A stretch of 23,313 bases of DNA from JBOGEB01 sp050743125 (GCA_050743125.1 JBOGEB010000055.1:1-23313); one strand, 5' to 3'; positions 7,240 to 15,054 are shown, numbered from the stretch's first letter. Notes: generated from the letters alone by a model not told the origin. Program-made: numbers and translations.

Positions 7240-7995
7240 ATGGGATACGAGGCCGTGCACCAGACCATCCTTGCCGTCGACATTGAGGGCTTCGGGCGTC
7301 TGAATCGCACCAACCCAATCCTTGTCAAGTTACGAGCGGACCTGCGCCGACTGCTGGAGAGGGCGTTCGAGCGGGAATCCGTGAACTTGAGCAAGTGCAC
7401 GATCGGTGACACCGGCGACGGGTTCTTCGTCCTGATTCCAGCGATCGTGCCGAAGACGAAAGTGCTAGACCTCGTCTTCTACCTCGAGTGTTACCTTCGG
7501 GAGCGCAACGACAGCGTGAGTGAGAAAAACAAGATGCGGTTGCGGGCAGTCGTGGATGCCGGTGAAGTCGTCTGCGACGACAACGGCTCTGTCGCAAAGG
7601 ACTTGAACTTCGCGTTCCGGCTACTCGATTGCGCCCCGCTACGCACGGCGCTCGCGTCGACCCCGGCCGGTCTCGCGCTCATCGTCTCCGACCGCATCTA
7701 CCAGGACGTCGTGTTGCACAACGCCGGGCTTATTCCCGTGGAGGAGTATTTCGAGGTGAAGGTGTCGGTGAAGGAGACGACGGCCAAGGCCTGGATCACC
7801 GTGTTCTCACGTGGCAAGGCCACCACAGATAAGGGCAGTCCAGCGGACAGCGGTCCGGAACAGCCGCGCAAGGTCGTACCCGACGGAACCACTAAGGAAC
7901 CCGGCAGACAGGGCGGCGTCCGGATCCACGCGGGCCGTGACGTGAAGACCCGTGACGTCGTTGGCGGCGACCTCACACGCCGGGGCAGGGAGTAG
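7240..7995 (+). CDS. Class III nucleotide cyclase with C-terminal GRD motif
   Basis: This 251-residue cytoplasmic protein has a cyclase-homology domain at about 8-190. The first metal-binding aspartate is D14 (ILAVDIEGFGR), the second is D60 (GDTGDGFFVL), and the transition-state pair is N123 and R127 (LNFAFRLLD). An active enzyme is therefore likely. The sequence resembles an actinobacterial cyclase family often placed beside STAND-type conflict genes. A charged linker follows, and residues 225-247 form AGRDVKTRDVVGGDLT plus flanks, repeated in the next protein. The start is supported by GGAG at 7229-7232, 7 bases before the ATG. The product (cAMP, cGMP, cCMP or cUMP) cannot be read from sequence. 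With the PycTM-type gene downstream, a Pycsar-like second messenger is the leading idea. Confidence 0.8.
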   Translation: MGYEAVHQTILAVDIEGFGRLNRTNPILVKLRADLRRLLERAFERESVNLSKCTIGDTGDGFFVLIPAIVPKTKVLDLVFYLECYLRERNDSVSEKNKMRLRAVVDAGEVVCDDNGSVAKDLNFAFRLLDCAPLRTALASTPAGLALIVSDRIYQDVVLHNAGLIPVEEYFEVKVSVKETTAKAWITVFSRGKATTDKGSPADSGPEQPRKVVPDGTTKEPGRQGGVRIHAGRDVKTRDVVGGDLTRRGRE

Positions 7996-8025
7996 GGAGC
8001 CCGGCGACACCGAGGAAGGAGCGCC

Positions 8026-10356
8026 ATGGCCAACGCACCTGCCGGGCCACCGCGCCAGGCTGAACGCGGCCACCCAGCCTATAGCGCCCACCGCGGGCCC
8101 GAGCGATCCACCGATCACCCCAAGTCAGGGGCGACCGGCGAGGAGCAACCGCCGCCCGGATCGAATGGCGACGACGAGCGGGAAGAGCAGCTTGACTCCT
8201 ACGCGCGGAGAGTCGAGGAATCAGCGTTCGCCAGTATGACCGGCGACATCGGCTTCGTCCGGGTCGAGGCCGGTCGCGACGTTCTCGGTCGGGACTTCGT
8301 CGGCCGCGACAAGACGACGCACAACTACTATTTCTCCAGCCGGGAGACACGGGCAAAGGTCATGACCTGGGTGGTGAAGGAAGAGGTCTTGGATGACCTG
8401 GCGGCGGTCTACGTGTTCCCCAACGCGTACGACAGGGCACGTCAGATCCTGGCGGAGCGGCGTGTCCTCGTGCTCTACGGGCAGGCTCACTGGGGCAAGT
8501 GGGTGACCGCACTCTGCTTGCTGCGTGAACTCCGGGCGTCCGAGGTCCGAAGGCTGGATCATGACAAGGACGTGCGCGGCCTCGACCCAGCCGACCTCCA
8601 GCGCGGATGCGGCTATGTGATCGACACGCTGGCGCCTAATCAGGCTCGACAACTCACGGACTTTCGGCTCGGCCTCTTAAGCGACAGCCTCCGGAGCAGC
8701 CAGGGGTACCTGGCGGTCACCATCGACTCCCGAACCGTCCCCCGCTGTGAGCTCCCGGAGGACTACCTCGTCAGCTGCGATGACCTCCCTGATCCAGCAG
8801 AGGTGCTGCGCGCCCACCTCAACTCGCTGCTGGACGACTCGCGGTCGAAGCAGCGCGACGAGCTGCTGGGCTACAAAGAGGTACAGGAGTTCCTGCAGAC
8901 TAAACCACTGCCCCATGAAGTCGCGCGCTTCTCGGCGCTCCTCGCCGCTGCGGCGAACGGCGAGCTCAGCCTCGCCGACGTGCTCGTGCAGTTCCATGGG
9001 CATGTCCGCAAGGAGATCGAGGAGTGGTTCCAGAGCCAGAAGGACCGCGGGGAGCGGGCCTTCATGCTCGCCCTTGCCGTCTTCAACGGCGCGGCGTACC
9101 AGGACGTGTTGCACAGCGCCGAACGTCTGGAAGTCTTGTTCCAGGAGATCGAGGAACCCGAGGGCCACGACGGCAAACCCGGCAGACCGATCTTCTCGAT
9201 GACCAAGAGGGAACGGCTGGAGCAGGCTCGCGCCCGGCAAATCAAGATCGAGGAGTTCACAAATCTTGGAGCTATTCCGGTCGAGGCCGTCGAGTTCACC
9301 AACTCCCTGTATGCCCCGGTGGTGCTCGACACTGTATGGCAGCACTATGGCGTCGCCCGCAGTCCCGTACTCTCCTGGCTTCAAGAGTTGGCAGCGTACT
9401 CCAGCCCGTGGATCCGGGTCCGTGCCGCCATTGCCATCGGCAAGCTCAGCACGTACGACTTCCGCCATATCCACGATGAGATCCTGTGGGGTTGGTCCTG
9501 CGCCCAGGACTACCGCCTGCGGCAATCCGTCGCCTCGATACTCGCGATCCCCGCGTCGGATGCCGCGCTCGCTCCGGTCGTACGAGCACTCCTCCGCGAA
9601 TGGAGCGACCCTCAGGAGAGCACTCGCTGGCAACAGCTGACCGCCGCCACTGCGTACGGCGCCCACGTCGGCGTGCGGTTTCCCGACGCCGCACTGGATG
9701 GGCTCAAGCGCATCGCCACCTACAGCGAGAGCGACAACGAGCGGATCAGCCGTGTGGTCAGCTACAGCGTCGCGAACTTGTTCGAGGCCGGCTACGAGCA
9801 ACTGGTACTTGACGCGCTGCTCGCGTGGACGGCGCAGGACGACGAGTCGATCGATCGCTCCGAGCAAGCCGTGCTGGCCAAGAACGGACTTGAGTGCTTC
9901 TTGCGGATCGCCAAGGCCAACCCGCCACCAGAAGGGGAGGGGTGGCCACCTCTACTCGCGCTCATGCAGGATGACCCGTCATGGGTCGAGCGCATCATCA
10001 CGCTCTGGCGGCGGGCGCTGCGTACGAGGACGTTCGTCAAGGACTCGCCGGACGGGACACAACGCACGGTTGGTGATCCCGCGATGCTCCCTCTGCGTAC
10101 GGGATTGCTTGTCAAGGACCCGCTGAAGGTGCTGCGTGACTGGGTCAGGCAGGCTGACAATGACTCGCGCCTGGTGGAACTCCTGTGGCCGATCGTGGAC
10201 TCGCTCGCCGATGGCGGGCGTGACGAGCGACGGCTGATGTTCAACCTCCAGCGCTGGGCGGAGCACCCGAAAAAACCGTCGAGGGGGGCAGCGTCCCTCC
10301 TTGAGAAGTTGCATCAGAGAGGGCAACAACATGGCGGACAGCAGCAACTGCAATAA
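8026..10356 (+). CDS. STAND-like NTPase with degenerate P-loop and helical-repeat C-terminus
   Basis: This 776-residue protein has four parts. Residues 1-75 are low-complexity and probably disordered. Residues 76-98 (AGRDVLGRDFVGRDKTT and flanks) align with the end of the cyclase. Residues about 105-350 resemble an nSTAND/P-loop domain: LVLYGQAHWGKW at about 148-159 has G-x4-G-K, but Trp159 replaces the usual Thr/Ser. The remainder (about 350-770) is alpha-helical and HEAT-like (VRVRAAIAIGKL, DYRLRQSVASILAIP), probably a sensing or protein-binding scaffold. AGGAAGGAG lies just before the ATG, and the gene starts 30 bases after the cyclase stop. I infer a sensor or adaptor that binds nucleotide without efficient hydrolysis. 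No named family is certain. Confidence 0.6.
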   Translation: MANAPAGPPRQAERGHPAYSAHRGPERSTDHPKSGATGEEQPPPGSNGDDEREEQLDSYARRVEESAFASMTGDIGFVRVEAGRDVLGRDFVGRDKTTHNYYFSSRETRAKVMTWVVKEEVLDDLAAVYVFPNAYDRARQILAERRVLVLYGQAHWGKWVTALCLLRELRASEVRRLDHDKDVRGLDPADLQRGCGYVIDTLAPNQARQLTDFRLGLLSDSLRSSQGYLAVTIDSRTVPRCELPEDYLVSCDDLPDPAEVLRAHLNSLLDDSRSKQRDELLGYKEVQEFLQTKPLPHEVARFSALLAAAANGELSLADVLVQFHGHVRKEIEEWFQSQKDRGERAFMLALAVFNGAAYQDVLHSAERLEVLFQEIEEPEGHDGKPGRPIFSMTKRERLEQARARQIKIEEFTNLGAIPVEAVEFTNSLYAPVVLDTVWQHYGVARSPVLSWLQELAAYSSPWIRVRAAIAIGKLSTYDFRHIHDEILWGWSCAQDYRLRQSVASILAIPASDAALAPVVRALLREWSDPQESTRWQQLTAATAYGAHVGVRFPDAALDGLKRIATYSESDNERISRVVSYSVANLFEAGYEQLVLDALLAWTAQDDESIDRSEQAVLAKNGLECFLRIAKANPPPEGEGWPPLLALMQDDPSWVERIITLWRRALRTRTFVKDSPDGTQRTVGDPAMLPLRTGLLVKDPLKVLRDWVRQADNDSRLVELLWPIVDSLADGGRDERRLMFNLQRWAEHPKKPSRGAASLLEKLHQRGQQHGGQQQLQ

Positions 10357-11398
10357 CCCGATCTCTGCGCCGCAGGAGCTTCCGCGCGTACGTCTTGGGC
10401 AACCGCGGCCGGCGCCGAGAGCCGACATTGTGCAGGTGTTCATCACCCGCCGTGACGGGATGCTGGCCAGGACGAGCGAACACCCGTTGACGGTCGATGT
10501 GTGGGTCACCGGCGGCCTATGGACGATGTACGAGGTGAATGTCGGGGAACACCTCCTCGACTTCCAGTGCGAGTTGCCCTGCCAGCAGAACGTCGGGCAC
10601 TTCTTGGCCAAGGTGCATTTGGCCTGGAAGGTCAGCGACCCCCAGGAGGTGGTGAAGCGGCATCTAGTCGATGTCCGCGGAGAGCTGGAACCATGGCTGT
10701 GCGACCGCATGAGGCAGATCACAAAGGCGATCGACGTGCGCGAGCGGGCCTACGCAGAGAAGCAAATCAACACCTACGCAGAAGCGTACATCAATAGGGA
10801 GCTTGGCGAGGGCTTGGGGCCAGTTGATATCGGTCTTGAGATCCTCCGTTTCAAGGTTGAGTTGGACCTGGACGAAGCAGCGCGGGGGCATGTCGATCGC
10901 CTCACGGAGACCGACCGGAACAAGGAGGCTGAAGAGCGCGAGCAAAAACTGCTTCGAGCCCGAATGGACTTTGCCCGGAGCGTGCTCGAACTCGGCTACC
11001 GCGAGTCGATCTTGCTGCAGCTCGCACGACATCCAGGGGACATCAAAGACATCGTTCAGATGCTCCAGAACGATGAAGAATTTGTGCTTGACGCAAACGT
11101 TGAGGCGTTCAAGGCAATGCTCGGTTCTCGCCTATTCGAGGAATTCGATGTCGACCCGACGCGGCTCACCCTCCTTGAGCAACTCCTTGAGGACGTACAG
11201 GCACGATTCCGGAATCGGTTGCCCGGCTCGGATGCTCGGAAGCACCTGTTAGATATCGAACAGCCAGAGCGCATTGAAGAACCTGACCAGAGCAAAGCCG
11301 AGACTGGGCCTCGTGAGCGGCCCGCTCGAGGGGGCCGGGAAGAATCTGGCGGTAGCAACGCCGAGAGTACCGCGGGACCAGGATCACAGGGTGGATGA
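10331..11398 (+). CDS. SPFH/stomatin (band 7)-like protein
   Basis: This 355-residue protein starts at ATG 10331, inside the end of the NTPase gene (26-base overlap), with GAGAGGG about 9 bases upstream. Residues about 60-210 resemble the SPFH fold: FLAKVHLAWKVSDPQEVVKR matches the typical 'V.W.V.DP..VV' strand-loop. A helix with periodic charged residues follows (LTETDRNKEAEEREQKLLRA). The region about 215-305 is helical, and the tail after 320 is disordered (Gly/Glu/Ser-rich). I see no amino-terminal membrane anchor, so it may be recruited to the membrane or assemble with the small membrane protein encoded next. SPFH proteins form oligomeric membrane-associated rings. The overlaps on both sides indicate translational coupling with its neighbours. 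Confidence 0.6.
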   Translation: MADSSNCNNPISAPQELPRVRLGQPRPAPRADIVQVFITRRDGMLARTSEHPLTVDVWVTGGLWTMYEVNVGEHLLDFQCELPCQQNVGHFLAKVHLAWKVSDPQEVVKRHLVDVRGELEPWLCDRMRQITKAIDVRERAYAEKQINTYAEAYINRELGEGLGPVDIGLEILRFKVELDLDEAARGHVDRLTETDRNKEAEEREQKLLRARMDFARSVLELGYRESILLQLARHPGDIKDIVQMLQNDEEFVLDANVEAFKAMLGSRLFEEFDVDPTRLTLLEQLLEDVQARFRNRLPGSDARKHLLDIEQPERIEEPDQSKAETGPRERPARGGREESGGSNAESTAGPGSQGG

Positions 11399-11796
11399 CG
11401 ATGGAAGCTGGAGCCGCGCGCCAAGCCATAGTGATCGAGAGTATTGCGGGGTCGCGGGGGATGCTCCTCTCCATCCCGTCCCCTCTCCGCACGACACTGG
11501 TCCTGGGGCTGCTGCTGTGGGGCTTCATTCTCCTGGTCAGGCGGGGACTTCTCCCTAAGCTGCTGCGTGCGTTGCTGGAACTCGTCAAGCGCGCGTTCCA
11601 GCTGCTCGGCACGCTCTTGCTGGCTCCTGTGGCAGCCGTGTCCCTCCGGCGGCAGCGCTGTGGGCGCCAGCCATGGGGCTGGGTCTACGGGTACAGCGAG
11701 GCGATCGAGGCGCTCGTGTGCTCTACTCAAGCGGTCACGGGAGGGCTGCAGCGCATGCTGGCAGGCCGGGGCGGCTCTCCCGATGGTGGGCACTGA
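11395..11796 (+). CDS. Small membrane protein of unknown family
   Basis: The start codon overlaps the stop of the SPFH-like gene (ATGA), so the two are translationally coupled; a second in-frame ATG follows at 11401. The 133-residue product has one clear membrane helix (about 30-48, TLVLGLLLWGFILLV) and a second hydrophobic, amphipathic stretch (about 65-84, FQLLGTLLLAPVAAVSL), with basic residues between and after them. I do not recognise the family. Its position suggests a membrane partner for the SPFH-like protein, which lacks an anchor of its own. Confidence 0.6.
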   Translation: MTMEAGAARQAIVIESIAGSRGMLLSIPSPLRTTLVLGLLLWGFILLVRRGLLPKLLRALLELVKRAFQLLGTLLLAPVAAVSLRRQRCGRQPWGWVYGYSEAIEALVCSTQAVTGGLQRMLAGRGGSPDGGH

Positions 11797-11838
11797 TTGT
11801 CTCGCTCTTTGCGCCCCTGCTCTTCATCTGCGGGTGGC

Positions 11839-11866
11839 TTGCCCGCCAATCACTTTGGTGTATCGT
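11839..11866 (+). promoter_or_regulatory. Putative promoter of the PycTM-type effector gene
   Basis: TTGCCC (11839-11844), a 16-base spacer and TATCGT (11861-11866) precede the ATG at 11878 by 11 bases. A transcript would have a leader of about 5 bases or less. It could express the effector separately from the upstream operon. Confidence 0.4.
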
Positions 11867-11877
11867 TTCGTTTGTCC

Positions 11878-12486
11878 ATGCTTGTCCGATGCACCAAATC
11901 GGGATGGTGCACTTCTCGTATCGAGGGGCAGGCCACCGCCACCGACCCGGATGCACCAGCTGCCCTCGACCTGGCGCGAGCGCTGTTGCGAGATACCCGG
12001 GAGGAACTTGTCCGCGCCGACGAGAAGGCGTCCAGTCTGCTTACGGCACTTGGCATCGCTGTTGGCGCGCTCCTCACTGGCGTAGTGGGTGGTGCTTGGT
12101 CGCCTGCTGACCTCGACCAGCTCGCTCGCATCGCGTGGTGGGTTGGCGTCGCGGGAGTGGGAGCGGCGACCTGTTTCCTCGTCAGCGCCTTGCTGCCACG
12201 ATTTCGGCGCTCCGAGGGGACCGCGCGCGTCACGTACTTCGCCGAGGTGATCCGGGTGGAGAACGCCAAAGGACGCGCGCGGCCAGGAGCGGTGATGAGC
12301 GACTTGGAGGCTGCGGTCAAGTCGTCTGCCAACGATGCTTTGGCGCATACGTTGCAGCAGCTGCGCGCCATAAGCTGGATCGTCTCCGTCAAGTATCGAC
12401 GCATCCGCGCCGCAATTCTCTCCCTTGCTGTGGCTGTTGCCTTCCTAGGAATTGCGTTAGCGCTTCGGGCCATCCTCCGTGGGTGA
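11878..12486 (+). CDS. Pycsar-type effector, transmembrane (PycTM-like)
   Basis: This 202-residue protein has three predicted membrane helices: about 52-74 (LLTALGIAVGALLTGVVGG), about 83-108 (AWWVGVAGVGAATCFLVSAL) and about 176-198 (AILSLAVAVAFLGIALAL). It shows the features I associate with the Pycsar effector family: LLRDTREELVRADEKASSLL before TM1, a YFAEV motif after TM2 and LRAISWIVSVKYRRIRA before TM3. Family members disrupt the inner membrane when a cyclic nucleotide made by the partner cyclase is present. The gene lies 81 bases after the small membrane gene. The start at ATG 11878 is the last upstream option before the conserved region. Assignment is from remembered family features. 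Confidence 0.8.
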   Translation: MLVRCTKSGWCTSRIEGQATATDPDAPAALDLARALLRDTREELVRADEKASSLLTALGIAVGALLTGVVGGAWSPADLDQLARIAWWVGVAGVGAATCFLVSALLPRFRRSEGTARVTYFAEVIRVENAKGRARPGAVMSDLEAAVKSSANDALAHTLQQLRAISWIVSVKYRRIRAAILSLAVAVAFLGIALALRAILRG

Positions 12487-12537
12487 TGAGCGGGCGAAGC
12501 CGACGCGGTGCCGCCTCGATCCTTGGGGGGGCGTCCC

Positions 12538-12543
12538 TATACT
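12538..12543 (+). promoter_or_regulatory. Putative -10 element of ispH (leaderless)
   Basis: TATACT is followed by 8 bases (GGCCGGCC) and the GTG start of ispH, with no Shine-Dalgarno site between. A -35 match is weak (CTCGAT at 12515-12520, 17-base spacer). Confidence 0.5.
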
Positions 12544-12551
12544 GGCCGGCC

Positions 12552-13517
12552 GTGACTTCCCACCCGTTGAAGATCCTGCTCGCCACCCCCCGTGGGTTCT
12601 GCGCGGGCGTCGAGCGGGCCGTCGACATCGTCGAGCTTGCGCTGGGCGCCTACGGCCCGCCCGTGTATGTGCGCCACGCGATCGTGCACAACACCTGTGT
12701 GGTCGTCGATCTGGAGGCCAAGGGCGCGGTGTTCGTCGAGGACGAGGACGAGGTCCCGCCGGGCAGCGTGCTGGTGCTCAGTGCGCACGGCGTGTCGCCG
12801 GAGGTGCGACGCAACGCACAGGCCCGGGGGCTGCAAACGATCGACGCGACCTGCCCGCTGGTGACGAAGGTCCACCTCGAGGCGCGCAAGTATGCGCGTG
12901 AGGGCTACGCGATCGTGCTGATCGGCCACTCCGGCCACCAGGAGGTCATCGGCACGATCGGCCACGCACCTCGGGCGATCACCTTGGTCGAGACGCCCGA
13001 GGACGTCGAGGCCCTCGACCTTCCCGACCCGAGCAGGGTCGCGTACCTTTCGCAGACCACGCTGTCGGTCGACGAGGTCAGTGCGGTCATCAAGGCGCTG
13101 AAGCGCCGCTACCCGCTCGCGCGTGGTCCCCGTGGCGATGACATCTGCTACGCCACCCAGAACCGACAGGACGCTACGAAGGTGCTCGCCGAGCGCGCGG
13201 ATCTTGTGCTCGTCGTGGGCTCGGCGCACTCGTCGAACTCGAACCGCATGGTCGAGGTCGCCCGTGCCCACGGCGCCCCACGCGCTGAGCTCGTCGATGA
13301 CGCGGACGCGGTCCTTGCCGAGTGGCTTGACGGCATCGACGTGGTCGGGCTCACGTCGGGTGCCAGTGTTCCGGAAGTGCTCGTCTCCGGCGTGATCGAC
13401 GCGCTGAAGGCCCGATCCCGCGGCGCGATCGTCGAGGTCCTCGACGTCATCGAGGAGCGGATGCACTTCGCCCTGCCGGTGGAGCTTCGGCGCCTGCCGC
13501 TGGCGTCGACCCCCTGA
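12552..13517 (+). CDS. ispH: 4-hydroxy-3-methylbut-2-enyl diphosphate reductase (IspH/LytB)
   Basis: This 321-residue enzyme catalyses the last step of the MEP pathway, making IPP and DMAPP. The three iron-sulfur ligands are present: C17 in PRGFCAGVERA, C101 in IDATCPLVTK and C199 in DDICYATQNRQ. Further signatures are SAHGVSPEVR, IGHSGHQEVIGT, SSNSNRMVEVA and TSGASVPEVLV. The frame is open upstream into the preceding effector gene, but similarity begins only after GTG 12552 and the -10 box supports that start. It marks the right-hand housekeeping boundary of the accessory region. Confidence 0.96.
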   Translation: MTSHPLKILLATPRGFCAGVERAVDIVELALGAYGPPVYVRHAIVHNTCVVVDLEAKGAVFVEDEDEVPPGSVLVLSAHGVSPEVRRNAQARGLQTIDATCPLVTKVHLEARKYAREGYAIVLIGHSGHQEVIGTIGHAPRAITLVETPEDVEALDLPDPSRVAYLSQTTLSVDEVSAVIKALKRRYPLARGPRGDDICYATQNRQDATKVLAERADLVLVVGSAHSSNSNRMVEVARAHGAPRAELVDDADAVLAEWLDGIDVVGLTSGASVPEVLVSGVIDALKARSRGAIVEVLDVIEERMHFALPVELRRLPLASTP

Positions 13518-13519
13518 CG

Positions 13520-13813
13520 TTACGACCCGTCGACTTGGACGTCGTCGGCGCGGTGGGCGAGTTCGACGCAGGCCTGGGTGACGCCGCCAGCGGCGTGGCT
13601 GGAGATCTCCAGGGTGACCTTGTTCCACCGGATGTGGACGTCCGGATGATGGTTCATCTCCTCGGCGGCGTCCGCCACACGGTTCACGAACCTCATCGCC
13701 TGAGCGAAGTCGGAGAACGTGTAGGTCTTGCGGATCTGCTCCGTCGTCCCCTCCCAGCCGTTCAGCGCGTCGAGGGCGTGATGGAGCGCGTCAGGGTTGA
13801 GCAGGTCGGCCAT
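13520..13813 (-). CDS. Pterin-4a-carbinolamine dehydratase
   Basis: This 97-residue protein has the complete family signature: EMNHHPDVHIRWNKVTLEI followed by SSHAAGGVTQACVELA, including the catalytic HHP. It dehydrates 4a-hydroxy-tetrahydropterin; many bacterial members act in pterin recycling or as molybdopterin-related accessory enzymes, and no aromatic hydroxylase is visible here to choose between these. The ATG at 13813 lies inside the 3' end of the ribonuclease D gene (23-base overlap), and AAGGAG sits 7 bases upstream, so the pair is probably co-translated. Its stop is only 2 bases from the convergent ispH stop. Confidence 0.93.
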   Translation of the reverse strand: MADLLNPDALHHALDALNGWEGTTEQIRKTYTFSDFAQAMRFVNRVADAAEEMNHHPDVHIRWNKVTLEISSHAAGGVTQACVELAHRADDVQVDGS

Positions 13814-14951
13814 CCAGATGCTCCTTGTGGAGGGATGTCGGTGACGGGATCTCGAGCGCCTCGCAGAAGCGCTCGCCGAGCAGCTCCCACTGCCACGGCC
13901 GTAGGCCGAGCCGCTGGAAGAGCGCCTCAGGCGTCGTGGGCCCAGCGAGCACGGCGGCCATGAGGGTCCGGCTCGGGCAGAGGACGCCAGGGTCAAGGTC
14001 GAGCTCCCGCGCAAGGTCGGCGCGCAGCGCGCGGAGCTTGTCGGCCTGGTCCCGCTCGGCCTCGGTGGGGGAGCGGCCGAGCGGGCGCGGCTCGGGAGCC
14101 TGCCCGTCGCCCGCGGCGAGCGCCGCCATGATCTGGTCCCCGAATGTGCGCACGGCCTGACGGCGCATACCGCGGCGCTGGAGCTCCTCAGTGCCTCCGG
14201 GTGGGGAGGCGGCGAGCTCGATGAGCACGCGGTCGCCGAGTATGCGCGATGGCGCGGTGTCGGTAGCTCGGGCGAGCCGCTCCCTGGCCGTCCAGAGCAT
14301 CCGAACCCGGGTGCGGGCGGCTGGGTCGAGCCGGCCGATGCCCCTGGTCCGCGTCCACTCGCGGCGCTCCTCGACTGGCGGCAGCGCCATCCCGGCCGCG
14401 AGCTCCTGGCGATACCACGCCTGACGGTCGGTGGCGCACAGCTGCTCGTACAGCACGGACCACAGCTGCGGGAGATCCGCGACGTCGCCGGCCGCGTAGG
14501 ACAGCATCTGGGCGGTCAGCGGGCGCGCCTCCCAGTCGGCACGCTGCATCGCGGCCTTGTCGCCGGTCGGCTCGATGCCGAGCAGCCGCGACAGCAGCGC
14601 CTCCAGGCCCGTGGGCAGGCCGAGCACCGCGGCGGCGGTGCTCGTGTCCTCCAGGCGCCGAGGCTCCACGCCGATGCTGGCCAGTGGGCCCAGGTCGTTC
14701 TCCATCGCGTGGAACACCGCGGTGCGGCCGGCGAGGAAGGAGCTGAGCGGACTGAGCTCGGTGATCGCGAGTGGATCGACGAGCGCGACCCGCCCCTGCC
14801 CGCCGACCTGGATCAGCGCGGCAGCCCGGTAGTACCGGTTCCAGTCGGCGCGCTCGACATCGACGCCCACGACCTCCAGGTCGTCGAGTGCTCGTAGCGA
14901 GCGCGACAGGTCGGCTGGCGTGTCGGCGAGTACGAATTCCTGCAGTGGCAT
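13791..14951 (-). CDS. rnd: Ribonuclease D-like 3'-5' exonuclease with HRDC domain
   Basis: This 386-residue protein has an amino-terminal DEDDy exonuclease domain: ExoI VVGVDVERADW (Asp and Glu), ExoII VFHAMENDLGPL (Asp) and ExoIII LSYAAGDVADLPQLW (Tyr and Asp). HRDC-type helical segments follow at about 205-290, and a second helical module runs to the end. It should trim structured RNA or tRNA 3' ends in the cytoplasm. ATG 14951 is chosen because the exonuclease similarity begins immediately after it (MPLQEFVLADTPADL). AAGGAC abuts the start, and a -10-like TATGCT lies 13 bases upstream. It is divergent from the deacetylase gene across about 100 bases. Confidence 0.85.
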   Translation of the reverse strand: MPLQEFVLADTPADLSRSLRALDDLEVVGVDVERADWNRYYRAAALIQVGGQGRVALVDPLAITELSPLSSFLAGRTAVFHAMENDLGPLASIGVEPRRLEDTSTAAAVLGLPTGLEALLSRLLGIEPTGDKAAMQRADWEARPLTAQMLSYAAGDVADLPQLWSVLYEQLCATDRQAWYRQELAAGMALPPVEERREWTRTRGIGRLDPAARTRVRMLWTARERLARATDTAPSRILGDRVLIELAASPPGGTEELQRRGMRRQAVRTFGDQIMAALAAGDGQAPEPRPLGRSPTEAERDQADKLRALRADLARELDLDPGVLCPSRTLMAAVLAGPTTPEALFQRLGLRPWQWELLGERFCEALEIPSPTSLHKEHLDGRPAQP

Positions 14952-14964
14952 GTCCTTGACTAAG

Positions 14965-14970
14965 AGCATA
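14965..14970 (-). promoter_or_regulatory. Putative -10 element of the rnd gene
   Basis: TATGCT on the minus strand lies 13 bases before the ATG at 14951, giving a predicted leader of under 10 bases. Confidence 0.35.
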
Positions 14971-15041
14971 CGCGGTGCTGCATGCTCCGTTGCGGAGGTA
15001 CGGTTGGCCACAGGGAACCCACTCGTCACGGGCCGCTGCGC

Positions 15042-15047
15042 TACCCT
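15042..15047 (+). promoter_or_regulatory. Putative -10 element of the deacetylase gene (leaderless)
   Basis: TACCCT precedes the ATG at 15055 by 7 bases (CCAACAG), with no ribosome binding site. No convincing -35 was seen. Confidence 0.4.
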
Positions 15048-15054
15048 CCAACAG

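Noticed and set aside
7240..7995. Calling the cyclase a pyrimidine (cCMP/cUMP) cyclase outright.
   Set aside because: The catalytic core is visible, but the substrate-selecting residues cannot be assigned reliably without alignment to characterised PycC enzymes.
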